Shown here: piece after piece, positions 12,701-26,475 of the stretch
Position numbering within the stretch: position 1 is the stretch's first letter
How the letters are laid out: each line of letters opens with the position of its first letter
Origin: Hevea brasiliensis
Lineage: Eukaryota; Streptophyta; Magnoliopsida; Malpighiales; Euphorbiaceae
Assembly (NCBI RefSeq): GCF_030052815.1
Contig: NC_079507.1
Span: 61,536,619 to 61,600,618, forward strand
Direction: 5' to 3'
DNA: 64,000 nt
Translations under genes and position numbers: made by a program
Notes under the pieces: model-generated
Seen by the model: the letters and a program-made list of their open reading frames with translations, nothing else
Told to the model about the DNA's origin: nothing
Database searches by the model: none

Positions 12701-13065
12701 GCCAATGGTTGACCTTGCCAATTGCCAATTGCCATTGGCATGTTGTAACCTAACTTCATTGTCTTGGAATATCCAATATCATAGGTGAATTTTATATCTT
12801 GGAGTAAATGCAGGATCCTCTGGAGCCAGTTCTGTTGTTCACAAAGCCTCTTGTTCCAGAAAAGTTGGCAGCTGCAGGCATTGTGCCACCAGTAGATTCT
12901 TCATCAAAGAATTGTGCATCGACACCTCCATACAGATTCCATGGAAGAATTGGTCGAGGTGGACGAATTGTGTTTGATAGATGGAACCCATTTTTGCATA
13001 CTACAATAGACATTGGCAACTCTTTTTGCGTGCCACCAAGACCCCACCCTTCAGCATATAATTGA
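3741..13065 (+). CDS. EPL1: Enhancer of polycomb-like protein, NuA4 complex scaffold subunit (12 coding exons)
   Basis: EPL1 links the MYST acetyltransferase to the NuA4 complex, which acetylates histones H4 and H2A in the nucleus. Exons: 3741-3893, 4068-4197, 4283-4385, 4902-5025, 5446-5517, 6384-6422, 8173-8253, 8374-8421, 11550-11600, 11698-11766, 12378-12620, 12814-13065. All junctions are GT-AG and phases close to one 454-residue frame, about the usual length for plant EPL1. The N-terminal EPL domain starts MSRLSFRPRPLDIHKKLPIV and carries the acidic motif VDYDLDNEDEVWL. A middle basic helical region (KREEKKREATETEV) and a Gly/Arg patch (GRIGRGGRIVFDRW) near the C-terminus follow. The start is the first ATG of the conserved N-terminus. 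The 3.1-kb intron 8 holds two LTR-like insertions, intron 6 has a long C-tract, and the exon 4 acceptor is duplicated 31 bases upstream. Confidence 0.93.
6597..6667 (+). repeat. C-rich tract (CCCCCA repeats and poly-C) in EPL1 intron 6
   Basis: Runs of four to thirteen C, first as CCCCCA units and then as a near-pure C run. The transcript therefore carries C-runs, and the template strand has at least six G-runs that could form a G-quadruplex. The exact length is probably variable and prone to assembly error. Confidence 0.8.
9741..10128 (+). mobile_element. Solo LTR-like element, 388 bp, in EPL1 intron 8
   Basis: Begins TGATACGG, ends CTACATCA (TG...CA), and is flanked by ATCAG at 9736-9740 and 10129-10133, a 5-bp direct repeat as expected for integrase-mediated insertion. 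Its 3' part has an AATAAAATGG polyadenylation-like signal (near 10028) followed by a repeated GAGAATGT motif, resembling the R-U5 end of plant LTRs. No internal coding sequence exists, so it would be a solo LTR in the same sense as EPL1. No database match was possible. Confidence 0.6.
10134..10440 (-). mobile_element. Second LTR-like element, 307 bp, abutting the first in opposite orientation
   Basis: On the minus strand it would start TGAACCAGGGGC and end CTACATCA, the same eight terminal bases as its neighbour. It is flanked by ATCAG at 10129-10133 and 10441-10445. On the minus strand a TATAAATAGGG box lies in the middle (near 10330), as in an LTR promoter. The shared ATCAG and the TG/CA ends are seen directly; the LTR assignment is inferred. 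Confidence 0.4.
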
Positions 13066-14793
13066 TGTTGTTACTTTCATAGTCTCACTTCAGGTTGTGG
13101 CTGATGACACTCTAGAAATAGGTTCAGATGATATTTATTGTAAATCAAGGAAAACTTTTAGGGATCGCAAATGCTATTCTAGGGCAGCAAGCCACATTTC
13201 TAACTGTATTTTCCTTAGAAGAGCATGCTTGTGCCCGCTCCTTTACTCAAAATTATTAGAAAAGCTTGCCTGTGTTTCTCTTTGCGTTTTCTTGTTTGCT
13301 TGCATGTGCAGGTGTGTATTGATAGATAATGCCGCTCTTATATTGATTGACACAAACGAGGCTTTTATTAATCTCTTCGAAAGAGTGCTAAATTCAACCA
13401 ATTGGCATTTTGAAGTTTGGATTTCCTTCTCTCTTAATTGCCATTGGAGATATTTGAAAATTTCAAAATAGATTTGTAGATGGATTAGCTAACTTAAGAG
13501 CATAACAGTTGAATGAATAGTTGAGGCTAGACGATATTGTTGAACTCAAGAAGCGGATGGTGCGATTGAAGTTGGTGTTGGGGAGTGGGGCGTTTTTTTT
13601 TTAATAAAAAAAGAATGCCAAGTTAACTTTTTAGTAAAAAAAAATAATGCCTAGTTATTCAAATGCTAAGGCTACTGGAGATGTTGAAATATTTCTATTA
13701 AAAAAAAAAAATTCCTGAAGCTGAGAAAAGACTCGGTCGGCTCTTGGATCAGCTTCTCTTCGTAGTTGTTGACTTCTCTTTAACTGCGCCTAAAAGTCTA
13801 TTCTTATGCTGCTATTGCTTTTGAAACTGCCATGCTATTGTCAAGCAGAAATCCTCTCCAAACAAATTTCTAGTAAATTATTGTTTTATATGCTTTAAGT
13901 CATGGGATTAATTTGCTCATATCCTTTATTAAGGGCGCGACTTGAGCGAGTGATTATATAATGATCACAGACCATATGAAATAAAATTAACAAAAAATAA
14001 AAATAGTATAAAAGCTCTCCTCATGGAATACAAACCGAGCTCCTTGGGATCCAAGACCAAGAGGATTTAAACTGACAATTTCTTGGTGTAAAAATCAACA
14101 TTTTTCCATTCAAAGCTAAGAAAAACATTATTGAACATTTTTCTTTTATGAACAATACGTAGAAGAGGACATTAAGCATGGCCCAAGCTCTTAAAAGCTT
14201 CAACCTACTCTACTTAGGGTTTCTTTGGTCGAGGATAACTAAATAAAATAAAAAATAAAAAAAAGTAAAACTTTCTAATTTTCCCGTGCAAGAAAATTAA
14301 GTGAAACTTGATAAGTTGTAATTTTTTAATTAAGTATAATATAATTTATCGACTTATCCTTTAATTTGTTATACATGAGTGTTATTGTCTTTTATTATTT
14401 AAAAGCAAATTATTCTTGAAAAGTTAATTTACATATCAAATAAATTTATATCATACTTCCTAGGAGAATTTTGATATCAATTCTGCAAAGCCTAAGCCAA
14501 AAGGAATAACAATCGTCCCGCACAACATAAACGCCTGCACAACACCCACCAAAAAGGAAAAATCTCGCACGCTTGCATAATGCTCACAAACACAAAAGCT
14601 TGTTTTCATCTCAATAACAAGAATAAATAGACTAAAATTCAAATATAAATATAGTTAAAAAAAAAATATCTAGACAAACATAATTCAAAATTGTCCCTAT
14701 AGAACATTAAATTCTTGTGCACCAAATGGAAAGCAACTAAAAATTTCCCCATCATGAGAAAATTCTTCAAGACAAAATAATTCAAGAAAATTT
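13066..14793. other. EPL1 3' UTR and convergent intergenic region
   Basis: The first few hundred bases are presumably the 3' UTR of EPL1, and the last ones (about 14690-14793) the 3' UTR of the minus-strand RPS4 gene. In between I see only AT-rich DNA with short poly-A runs and no supported gene. Confidence 0.5.
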
Positions 14794-16419
<1,626 letters not shown>

Positions 16420-16500
16420 TTTGTGAAGAGTCTTCTCCTACCTCCCCTTCCGCTGAGTTGCTCTGCTCTTCAATCCAAACAGCAAAGCCTGCGGCTGTGT

Positions 16501-16550
16501 GGTTATAAATAGTCCAAACCCTAGCTCCTCTCCCAGACCCCAAACCCTAA
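16501..16550 (-). promoter_or_regulatory. RPS4 core promoter: TATA-like box and two telo-boxes
   Basis: On the plus strand, TTATAAATAG (16503-16512), AAACCCTAG (16516-16524) and AAACCCTAA (16542-16550) lie 85-135 bases upstream of the RPS4 ATG. Paired telo-boxes (AGGGTTT in the gene's sense) close to the start site are typical of plant ribosomal protein genes and are linked to coordinated expression in dividing cells. No start site was measured. Confidence 0.65.
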
Positions 16551-18575
16551 ATAAATAAATAATAAATAAGAATTCCTGTCCGCCCTTTTGTTAAAATAAT
16601 TAATAATAATAATTTATTTAATATTGAAAATAATAAAAATATAAATAAAATAAATAAAAACCAAATATTTATCATATTATGGACTAAAAAATAATGAAAA
16701 ATTATAGTTCATGTTTAAAGGCTAAAGTATTGATTTATTAATAAATTTTAATAGATTAAAAATGTTATTTTTGACACAATAAGGATCAAATTACTTTTTT
16801 AGTAGATTCTTTTTCATAATTTTTTATTAAATTAAAGCCATTTTTAAACTAATTTTCCATATTTTATTTATTTAGAAATATATTTATATTTAAATATCTT
16901 GTGTTTTTTAAAATAACACACATTTTAACACTTTTTATTATCATTAAATTTTATTAAATTATTTTAAAATAAATTTAAAATATATTCTTAAAATTTTATT
17001 AATTTATACAATCATTTAATAAGAAATTAATATATTATAATTTTATGTAAAACTTATTATAATTGTTAGAAGAACTCACCTTAATTTTAAATAATATACT
17101 AATTATAAATTAAATAAATATGTGGATTTAAGTAGGTCCAGTCATGATTTGATTTAGAATTGAAATTAGATTAATTCAATTTAATTAAAATTAAAATTGG
17201 TTTGATGCAATTCTATATAAAATTTTATTTTTTTATTTAAAAAATAAAAATTTTAAATCTTTAAATTTAATCAAAATTAAAATTAAAATCAAATCAAATC
17301 AAAATTAAAATCGAAGGAGACTCGTGATTCAATTTAAAGGGTGTTCGATTTAACTTATGAGCAGCTAATTGAAACTTATAAATATTTAAATTTTTTAACA
17401 GTTATATATTTAATTAAAATGCTTATAAGTGATTAACAAGTAGTTAATGTGTTTAATAAAAATAGCTTATAAACATATTTATTATTAATAAAATGATAAA
17501 AAAATATATTAAATAAGATTGATAATAAAATTTTAAAAATTAAATTAGGATAATATGATAAAAATATAAAATATTTAATTAAACTAGTTTATAAATATAA
17601 AGTTTATAAATACCAAAATAAAAAGTCGAGTCCCTCTAAATTTATTTATTTTTAGTTCTAAACTCAATTTATAAAATTAAAAATTATTATAAATAAACAT
17701 GTCAACTTTTTAAAGTTTATGAAATGATCAAATTAATTTATAAACTCTCTACATATTAAACTAAAATCAACAAATAAGTTCACCCTACGTGTTCTTGTCA
17801 GGAGGCTGCTTCAGTGGTTGGAATGAATTGGCGTGTATCACCTCCCTCGTTCTATATCATCTATTTCCATTCCTATTCCTTCTCCAAGAAAATTCAAACA
17901 TGGCCTAAGGTAATGAAACTATAACAAGCACCCTAATGAATAAGCTATTAACGAATTGATAATAAATTTGTAAGTTTGAAATTTCGATATGTACATTGTA
18001 TTAATTTTTATGATAGCAATTCTTTTTAATTCATTGATGTGTTAGCTTAAATTTTTTTTTTTTTAAAAAAAAATAATAATAAAGAAAAAAAAAACCATAC
18101 AACTAAAATTTATGTAATTAATTAGGTGCAGTGATAAGGTCTATTGCACTCTCAAAAGGAAAACTCAAGTTCAATAATTAAAAAATATATTATTGAAAGG
18201 GACAACCAAACCTTGAAGGTATTATTCTTTTGTGAACTCTTAAATAGATATGGAGTTACCTTTTATACCAAAAACAAAATTGTATAATTAGTTTTTGAAT
18301 ATATATATACATCTGAAGTTTTTGAATGATTTAGTTGAGGAGAACTTGAGGGAATAATGAATTGGAATTGAAAATTTGAATTTAATTGTTGTAATGCATA
18401 AACAAAAGAGAATTGAGATACGCAGAATCTAAATAAGAGTTTCAAGGACAAAAGGGCTGGGGTCAACCACATAATAAAAATAGCATGCGTTTCTCCAGGA
18501 ATAAAAACAGTAAGCGTGAGGAAGAGCGCAATGGAAGGAATGGTTAGCATTTCTCCATGGAATAGGATTCCTTGG
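16551..18575. other. Very AT-rich intergenic region between RPS4 and SKS
   Basis: No supported gene. Nearly all A/T-rich words, with stretches of ATTTAA and AATTAAAATC-like repeats (17150-17320) and a poly-A/T run at 18048-18095. The RPS4 and SKS transcription units are divergent across it. Confidence 0.6.
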
Positions 18576-18583
18576 TATAAAAG
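18576..18583 (+). promoter_or_regulatory. TATA box of the SKS gene (TATAAAAG)
   Basis: Perfect TATAAAAG, 148 bases before the SKS start codon. A start site about 30 bases downstream would leave a 5' UTR of roughly 115-120 bases. Position and sequence fit; transcription was not tested. Confidence 0.6.
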
Positions 18584-18723
18584 TGAAAGGCCAAATAAAT
18601 AACTAGGAATGTAGAAGAAGGCAAAGAATCTTCTTCCTTAGAAGAAGAGCTTACTCGAAAGATAATCGTATAAAAATTATATATATTATATATAAATATT
18701 TATATATTAATCATAAAAGAAAG

Positions 18724-20534
18724 ATGGGTTGGGTGATGTTAATTATATTACTATGCATAACAATCTTGGGGGTTAGAGGTGAAGACCCTTACTTGTTTTT
18801 CGTATGGAACATCACATATGGAACTCTGTCTCCTTTGGGAGTTCCCCAGCAAGTTATTCTCATCAACGATAAGTTTCCAGGACCCGAAATCAACTCTACA
18901 AGCAACAACAATCTTGTGATTAATGTCTTCAATAACCTTGACGAGCCTTTCCTTTTGACATGGTATACTAGTTTATTCTTTATTCTGTTTTTTCACCATA
19001 TAGAAATTGGGATCTCTATATCTTGATTGGATTTGCTACAGGAGCGGCGTCCAACAGAGGAAGAACTCTTGGCAGGAGGGTATGCTTGGAACCAACTGCC
19101 CCATCCCTCCTGGAGCCAACCACACTTATCATTTCCAAGTTAAGGATCAGATTGGGAGCTTCCTTTACTACCCAAGCACAGCCTTGCACAAGGCAAGTGG
19201 TGCATTTGGTGGCCTTCATATCAACAGCCGTTTGCTTATCCCTGTCCCTTATCCCGATCCTGAGGATGACTACACTGTCATTGTTAATGACTGGTACACC
19301 AAGAGCCACAAAGCTCTCAGGGATCTGTTGGATAGTGGACGCACCATTGGCCGACCGGACGGAGTCCTCATTAATGGCAAAAACGCTAAGGGTGATGGCA
19401 AGGACGAGCCCCTCTTCACCATGAAACCTGAAAAGACCTACAAGTACAGGATTTGCAATGCTGGGCTCAAGACATCCATCAACTTCAGGATACAAGGCCA
19501 CCCAATGAAGCTTGTTGAGATGGAGGGCTCCCATGTGATGCAGAACGTCTACGAGTCCCTTGATGTGCATGTTGGCCAATGCCTTAGTGTGCTTGTGACC
19601 GCCAACCAGGTTCCTAAGGACTACTATATGGTGGCTTCAACCCGATTCTTGAAGACCGTCGTCACTGGTAAGGGCATCATTCGATACACCAATGGCAAGG
19701 GACCAGCATCACCTGAGCTCCCAGAGGCACCTGTGGGATGGGCTTGGTCTCTCAATCAATTTCGTTCCTTCCGCTGGAATCTCACAGCCAGTGCTGCCAG
19801 GCCAAATCCTCAGGGCTCCTACCATTATGGATCCATCAACATCACCCGTACTATCAAACTCGTTAACTCAGCCAGCGGGGCAGGAGGGAAGCTTCGTTAT
19901 GCAATCAACGGTGTTTCTCACACTAATCCAGAGACCCCACTCAAACTAGCCGAGTATTACGGGATCGCAGAAAAGGTTTTTAAGTACGACACCATTCCTG
20001 ACGACCCACCTGCTAAAACAGGCGAGATTGTGACACAGCCCAACGTCCTCAACATGACTTTCCGAAACTTTGTGGAAATCATCTTTGAGAATCCTGAGAA
20101 GAGCATGCAATCATGGCACTTGGATGGGTATTCCTTCTTTAAAGTCGCGTAAGTATACATTTAAATCCATCAATGCCTGACTTATTAAACTGACAGCTCG
20201 TAAATTAAACAATGAATTAAAATGGATCAACAGTGTGGAGCCTGGCACATGGACTCCTGAGAAGAGGAATCACTACAATCTTCTCGACGCAGTTAGCAGG
20301 ACCACAGTGCAGGTATTTCCTAAATCGTGGGCAGCAATCTTCTTGACATTTGACAACGCTGGAATGTGGAACCTAAGGTCTGAATTGTGGGAGAGGACCT
20401 ACCTGGGACAACAGCTTTATATGAGTGTTCTTTCTCCAGCGCGCTCTCTGAGGGATGAATACAACATGCCTGACAACGCTTTGCTATGTGGTTTAGTGAA
20501 GGACATGCCGAAGCCCCAACCTTACAGCGTTTAA
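18724..20534 (+). CDS. SKU5-similar (SKS) monocopper oxidase-like protein, secreted
   Basis: Three exons, 18724-18962, 19042-20148 and 20234-20534, give 548 residues. The protein starts with a signal peptide (hydrophobic core residues 3-17, likely cut near VRG/ED), followed by three cupredoxin domains (about 25-145, 155-300, 360-510). It belongs to the ascorbate oxidase/pollen Bp10-like branch of the SKS family, apoplastic proteins linked to cell-wall expansion and pollen tube growth. Multicopper-oxidase copper ligands are replaced: the first His-Trp-His site reads TWSGVQQRKNSW, the His cluster of domain 3 reads SWHLDGYSFF, and the HCH motif reads DNAGMWNLRSE. Enzymatic oxidase activity is therefore unlikely. 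Many N-glycosylation sequons are present (NITY, NSTS, NHTY, NLTA, NITR, NMTF). There is no hydrophobic C-terminus for a GPI anchor. A tandem pseudogene copy lies 6 kb downstream. Confidence 0.93.
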
Positions 20535-23517
20535 TTAAACTTTCTATGATCGATAGTGATAGAGGAGCGTGACTGGAAGGATCAAATATTTGACATATTT
20601 GTGTGATTGTGCAAGAACTCAGGATAGATGATGGCACACAATAATAGTGGTTGGGACAATCATCACTTGGTCGTTTCAAACCCTTTCAAAATGCCACCAA
20701 ATTTTTGTTTCCTTCTATGCAATGAAATGAAATTAAAATTTTCTTTAAAAAAAAAAATAATTTTATTAAAAAAACTTAAAAACATATAATTTATTCTATA
20801 CACTCACGTAACAATGTCACTTTTATTAAAGAATTCATAGTCGTATTAGCTTGACGTGATGACGAAATTAAATAACGAATAAAATTTTCTTTTCTTATAG
20901 TTGATTCACAATTTATTTCCAAATAAAAATTTTATTTATTTTATTACTTGAATTCTAACAACGTTCTTAATAAACATGCACACAATAATCCAATCGATTT
21001 TTTTTTGTTTATTTTAATTTTAAGTCATGAAAAATCAGTTAGGACTCAACTGATTAGAAAAAAAAAATCACCATAAATAACTGCTCATAATTATATATAT
21101 GTGTGTGTGTGCGCGCCTGCGCAAGTCTTTCATTTAAAAACCTATAAAACGCAAGAGTTACAATTTAGATCTATCTAGTAAATAGGTCTAATAAACAAAG
21201 GGGAAAAACTGAAATCCACACTAAAAGCCCAAATAAGTTAAATCAAACCATCTAAAAACCAACCAAACCCAATCCCTCGTATTCACTCTTGACTTAGAGG
21301 ACCTAGATACAATGATGAGAAACAACTGTGAGAACGTCGACCACCTAAGGCTTGTCACACCAGAGATTCTATACCATGATCGAAGATAGTCATACTGCCA
21401 GCAAACAAAAAGAGCCAAACGCCCATCACAACCTAGCATCAACCTGCAGAGATTTCACGAAACAAAGCCCAACTCTCCCACAGTGTGAGGATGTTACCAC
21501 AGAGCTCTTCGACTTACATTGGCCACCAGGATGATCTTCCTAACCTTTGTATAAAAGCAAATCTCAGAGGTGCTAGCAACTAGATTTGCTCGATTGTACT
21601 GAACACAAGTTTTTATTTTCTATTCATTCATGGTTGCCCTTGAAGTAATTACGCACTTAGTTCACCGGAAACAATATTTCTCAGTTGATTTGGGGAAATT
21701 GAATTACAATAATATATGTTTATTACTTTGTTTCTAAATATGTGCAATTTTAATACTTAATTTATTAGTGTTAAGTTTCTCTTGATATTAATTTTGAGTT
21801 GTTTTCTTATTAAATTTTTAAAATAATTAGAATCAGAAGAAAATATAAAAAATGAAAAAAAAAAAGGCAATTTGAGAGTATCAGCTTGCTTCAAAATTTT
21901 GCTTTAAAAAAAAAAAATTCAAATACTAATAGAACATGAGAAAATAAATTGATTTACATTGCATTCCAAACAATCATATAGGTTTACTTCACTAATAACG
22001 TTGGAGAAATTATAAAATTATACATCATCTCTTATAATTATATGAAATTCACGCTCTCTGGCGTGGCGTAGGGGAGAATCTATTTATTAGCCGTATATTT
22101 GGGGATTCCTAGCTCCGGCCAAGGTTTTATTTTTCCATTATAGTGCAATACTTCACATCAAGCCCATAATCATCATGGCCCGTTTCTGACAAAGCCTATA
22201 CATTGTTAAGTGCATAAATTTAAATAATTAATTTTTATAATAAAAAGGCGTTAAATTTAGATTTTTTTATATTTATTTTTAATATTTATAAAGTAATCAA
22301 TTTAATAATTTAGTTAACGAAATTTTAATTAAATTAATTAAATGATTATTTTTAAAATATATTAATTAAATATAAAATAGTAAATTTATGATATATATTT
22401 ATATATAAAAAATTAAAATTTAAATAAAATATAATTATTATATTTAATAATATTATAAAATTAAGTGCGCACTAGCTAACCTCTTGTTGGATTCAAAAAT
22501 ATGTTTTGGTCAAATTTAGTATAATATTTTTACTTTTATCTCAACTTTGATTCATATTTTGCTAAAGATTTATTTGACATTATGAAAAAATATATCGATT
22601 TTTAAATCATTTAAATTTAATTAAATTATAATTATTAATTGATAACACTATATAATTATTATATGCTAGTTTTTAAAGCATGTGTTGCAATTGTATTAAA
22701 TACCTTTAGTTCTAATTTATATGTGCATATTAAATATTAAACTTAATTATTTAAATTCAAATTAAATTTATTTAATCTTATAAATAACATATTTATTAAT
22801 TAAAATTTTATTATTATAAGAAATTTAAAAATTAATTATTATATCTTTAATTAGGCCATATTTTTATGAAAAATTATGTCATGGTTAATCTAATTATTTA
22901 GATATAACAATTATAAACTCAAATGCAAATAAAATAAATTAATTATATATATAAATAATCAAATATTTGAAAATATTAAATGGATGAAGGTATTGCTTAA
23001 AAGTTAGAATGACACTCGACTCAAATTGATGTGTATGACACTCGACTTAAATTGATGTGCAGGACGGTGAGTGAAATTTATCCATAAGTATAAATCGGTT
23101 ATAGCAGCTTAAGGATTTTAATGATACCCAAATTAAAATTTATGATTTTTTACCATATAAATTAAAATCAAAGGATACTGCTAATAAAATTAATTAATTT
23201 TATAAGTGTAAATCATACTGAAGTAGTTTACTGTAATAAAAACAATGAATTAGGCTTGACAGAGGAGGGGACACACAGATTTTAGCTAGCCAGTGGAGGT
23301 CAAAAATAGAAATATCTTTTTTAGTAAAATGCTTAAATTGTCATAAAATGAAGAGGAACACAGAAAATTGATTACAGCTCACCCAAATATGCGAAAACTT
23401 AGTGGATCGTATTTTGCTCATGGAGGTATAGAGGGGAAGATAGAGATGCAAAACAAAACATATAAGAAAAGAGATAACTTCTTCCATCAGAGACAGTTAA
23501 ATATTTGCTTGAGAGGG
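20535..23517. other. Intergenic DNA after SKS, AT-rich with a less AT-rich island
   Basis: The 3' UTR of SKS (to about 20740) is followed by AT-rich DNA. A more balanced block at about 21100-21600 begins with a short GT/GC run and could be an old repeat fragment, but I recognise no protein in any frame. A 26-bp unit occurs twice in a row at 23009-23034 and 23035-23060 (ATGACACTCGACT...). No gene is supported. Confidence 0.45.
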
Positions 23518-26160
23518 TGTAATACCCCTATCTCTACTGAAAATCATTCTTCTTTGGCTTATTAAGACTGTGAAGTCTAGCCAATCGGAGCATCTAAAAC
23601 CTCAATCTGATAATCATCTGTTCATCCTATATCACTCACAAAACTAGTGAGTTGGGGGAGGTGAGCTTCTAAAGAAAAGTTCAGTGAGTTGGCATTATTA
23701 GTACACATCATGCAGCAGAGAGGACTACAAAAGCTAAAGAAATAGATTCAATGATAAAAATTTTAGAACAAGTTGAATAAAATAGATAATTGATTTCAAC
23801 ATGGATGTATGCAATTCTAAAATCTCCATATCACTATCAAATTAATCCACAATCTCATAATATTTCAAAGAATTCCAAAATATTAAACCATATATGTTAA
23901 ACTTTGATGTTATCTCTCCATAACATGATACTAATCTCATCGCCTTTTGCTATTTTTCTCCTTTTCTCGTAACCTCTGACTTTCTCTCTTTAGACTTGCT
24001 GATATGCATAAAATAAATTAGAGTAAAAAATGAATAATTATATTTTAAAACTAGGGTGACTCATAATGAGGAATCAAAATATCAGAATTCAAAGATCAAG
24101 AATTAATTGAGAAATAAATTCATACTATATATTGTAAATACCACTCGCCTGTATCATAAGATATCAACTTACATATGCTACTTTTCCATCCATATGAATC
24201 ATAATCCAAAAGCTCCCCCTAAATCATAACAATTTAATGATCAAAATCAACCATAAACTTCACGTTCCATATTAAATATCTAATGAAAATTCAACAGTAT
24301 CCCCTCTTAAAATTTAACTAAACTCTCTGTCATAAAACTCAAATTCACAATTCCAAAATTATATCAACAGATTAACTTGCATAACTAAAGTCACAATTTC
24401 ACCACCACTTCCTCCATAAACTCAAATTTCTATTTTAATGTTATTTACTTCCTTCAATTATAATTGGTTCCAAAAACATCAAATCATTTTTCCAACTATC
24501 AATGCTCACATTCACCCCAAATTTAACCATTCACAAATATGAATTTTCCACTCTCAACTAAGTATATAAAATTTAAAGGCCCCATAGGAATCATACATGA
24601 CACCATTTTATACCCAAATCTCAACCCAAATATTCAAAATATGTTCATATCACTAAAATCCAACTAAACACACATAATTATTTCTCAAAAATATTCTACA
24701 ATCACTTAATAATTCAATGAACACTATATCCCATCTCAAAATAATTTTAGTTCTATCAAAATCACTTATTCAATTTAAGTCAATCCTTAATACCTAATTT
24801 AGTACTTTGTACATTCAAATTAATATATAATGATCCAACCGTCAGATAAATCCAAAATTTTAACCATATGTTCAAGACATCCATATACAATATCAATACC
24901 ATTTTTAGCATCCAATTATCACTACATCATGAGATATCAACATATTTATCCACCCCTTCAAATTCTGAATTTTTCAGAACTAATACTTACTTAGACAACT
25001 CACTCAAAATAATTTATATCTCATAAACTACAAATTCAAAATTCACCAAATTTTAACACAATAGCCCCAACATCCTAAAAATCATCTCCACTAAATTTCA
25101 TAATTTTCTAAACATTCTAACTATTTATTTTTATCAAATTTCAGTAGCCAAAATTCATAATTCCCAATACAGACAGCCTATGTTCAACAATTTATTTCTC
25201 CAAATCCAACCGATGAAAAATTACCAAATTTTAACCATAACTTCTAGACATATAGACCTCAAACATATCAAAAAATCAACGATGAAGGATGCACCAAACT
25301 CACATGGACGGAAGACAAAGTTGCTATGCTTGCTCAACCCTTATTTCTGCTCCTATTCACCATCCTTCTCCCTTTCCTTCTCCTTTTATTTATAACCTTT
25401 CTCTTCCTTCTAAACTTATTATTTTAATTATTTCATATGATTAAATTAGCAAATTTAAGCTAACAATGCACTCTTCTTAATCCAGTAAAAATAAGCATTT
25501 TATCTTGCTTTCCAACAAGGCAAACTGTATACAACTCTTACTACCATTTTAAGTATAAATTCACCATTTATCTCTTTTCAGGATTCTTTCATATATAACC
25601 ACTATATTTCTAAGAGTTAGGAAGTCCATATGATAAGCAAACCAAGAACAAAACAACTACCTCCAACATCTTTCATAAAACTATTACCTAAATACATGAC
25701 TAAGATTGCTCAAAATTAAAATCATTAGCTAAACTTAATTAGCTCCAAATTATAATTCTAAGGTATAAACAAACAAATATCTTGATATATTTAGCAAATT
25801 CATGGTAGCATACCTTCATAATTTGAAGGGAAGAACAGAAGAGTTCGGTGGGCATCCATGTTGCCGAAAATGCATAAACAACAACAGGGGATCTTCCTTC
25901 CTTGCTTAATTTCGGTGTTCCATGTTGGAAATTCCAACAGCTATACTGATCCTAGAGAAATGGAAAGGAAGGACAAAAGATTTGTTGGGATGATGAAAGC
26001 GGGAAATGGTCGAGAGAGGAAGGGAAAGAAAACAGGTTAGCTAAACCCTGTGTCTCTCACTCTCTCTCCCTCTCTTTCTTTTCCTCTCCTATTTGTGCCT
26101 CTCTTAATTATAATAATTATTATTATTATTATCATTATTATTATTATCCTTATCTAGAAC
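23518..26160 (-). mobile_element. Possible LTR-retrotransposon remnant, G-poor on the plus strand, ends undefined
   Basis: The block begins near TGTAATACCCC, a common plant LTR terminus. For about 2 kb it is strikingly poor in G on the plus strand (for example 24100-25600). It then changes to a purine-rich, GGAAAGGAAGG-like stretch followed by an ATT-trinucleotide run (26108-26148). The same order of compositions occurs in the better defined element at 31918-34760, which suggests a long minus-oriented LTR of similar type. I found no matching far terminus and no target duplication, and no coding region. Confidence 0.3.
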
Positions 26161-26475
26161 GCTCCCGATTGTTCTCTTTCTCCAAAAAAAAAATTGGTCA
26201 ATTGCACTTTTAATTATTTCTTCTTTTGTTTTATTATAATATATATAAATATAATTTTATTATTCTAAACACTTTCATCCTTCTTTCTTATTTTTATTTT
26301 ATTTTATTTGTTGGAATAGATAAAATCACGTGGGTTAATTGTAAGAGGAAAAAGGGTCTTTCACTTTTCCACTTAAGCAAAATTTCCTTTTGATCCCCTT
26401 TTTTTTTCAATATTCTAATTGCCAGCCTAAAACTTTTCGAACTTAACTTAATAAATTGAACTCTCAGCCAGCGCA

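Noticed and set aside
13013..13471. 152-codon plus-strand frame overlapping the EPL1 end
   Set aside because: It lies in the EPL1 terminal exon and 3' UTR in another frame, with no recognisable domain.
17338..17787. Possible MITE with short AGGGTG...CACCCT ends
   Set aside because: Only about six terminal bases match and no target duplication was found, so chance is likely.
21100..21600. Retroelement coding fragment in the more balanced block after SKS
   Set aside because: Short frames on both strands, none with reverse transcriptase, integrase or gag signatures.
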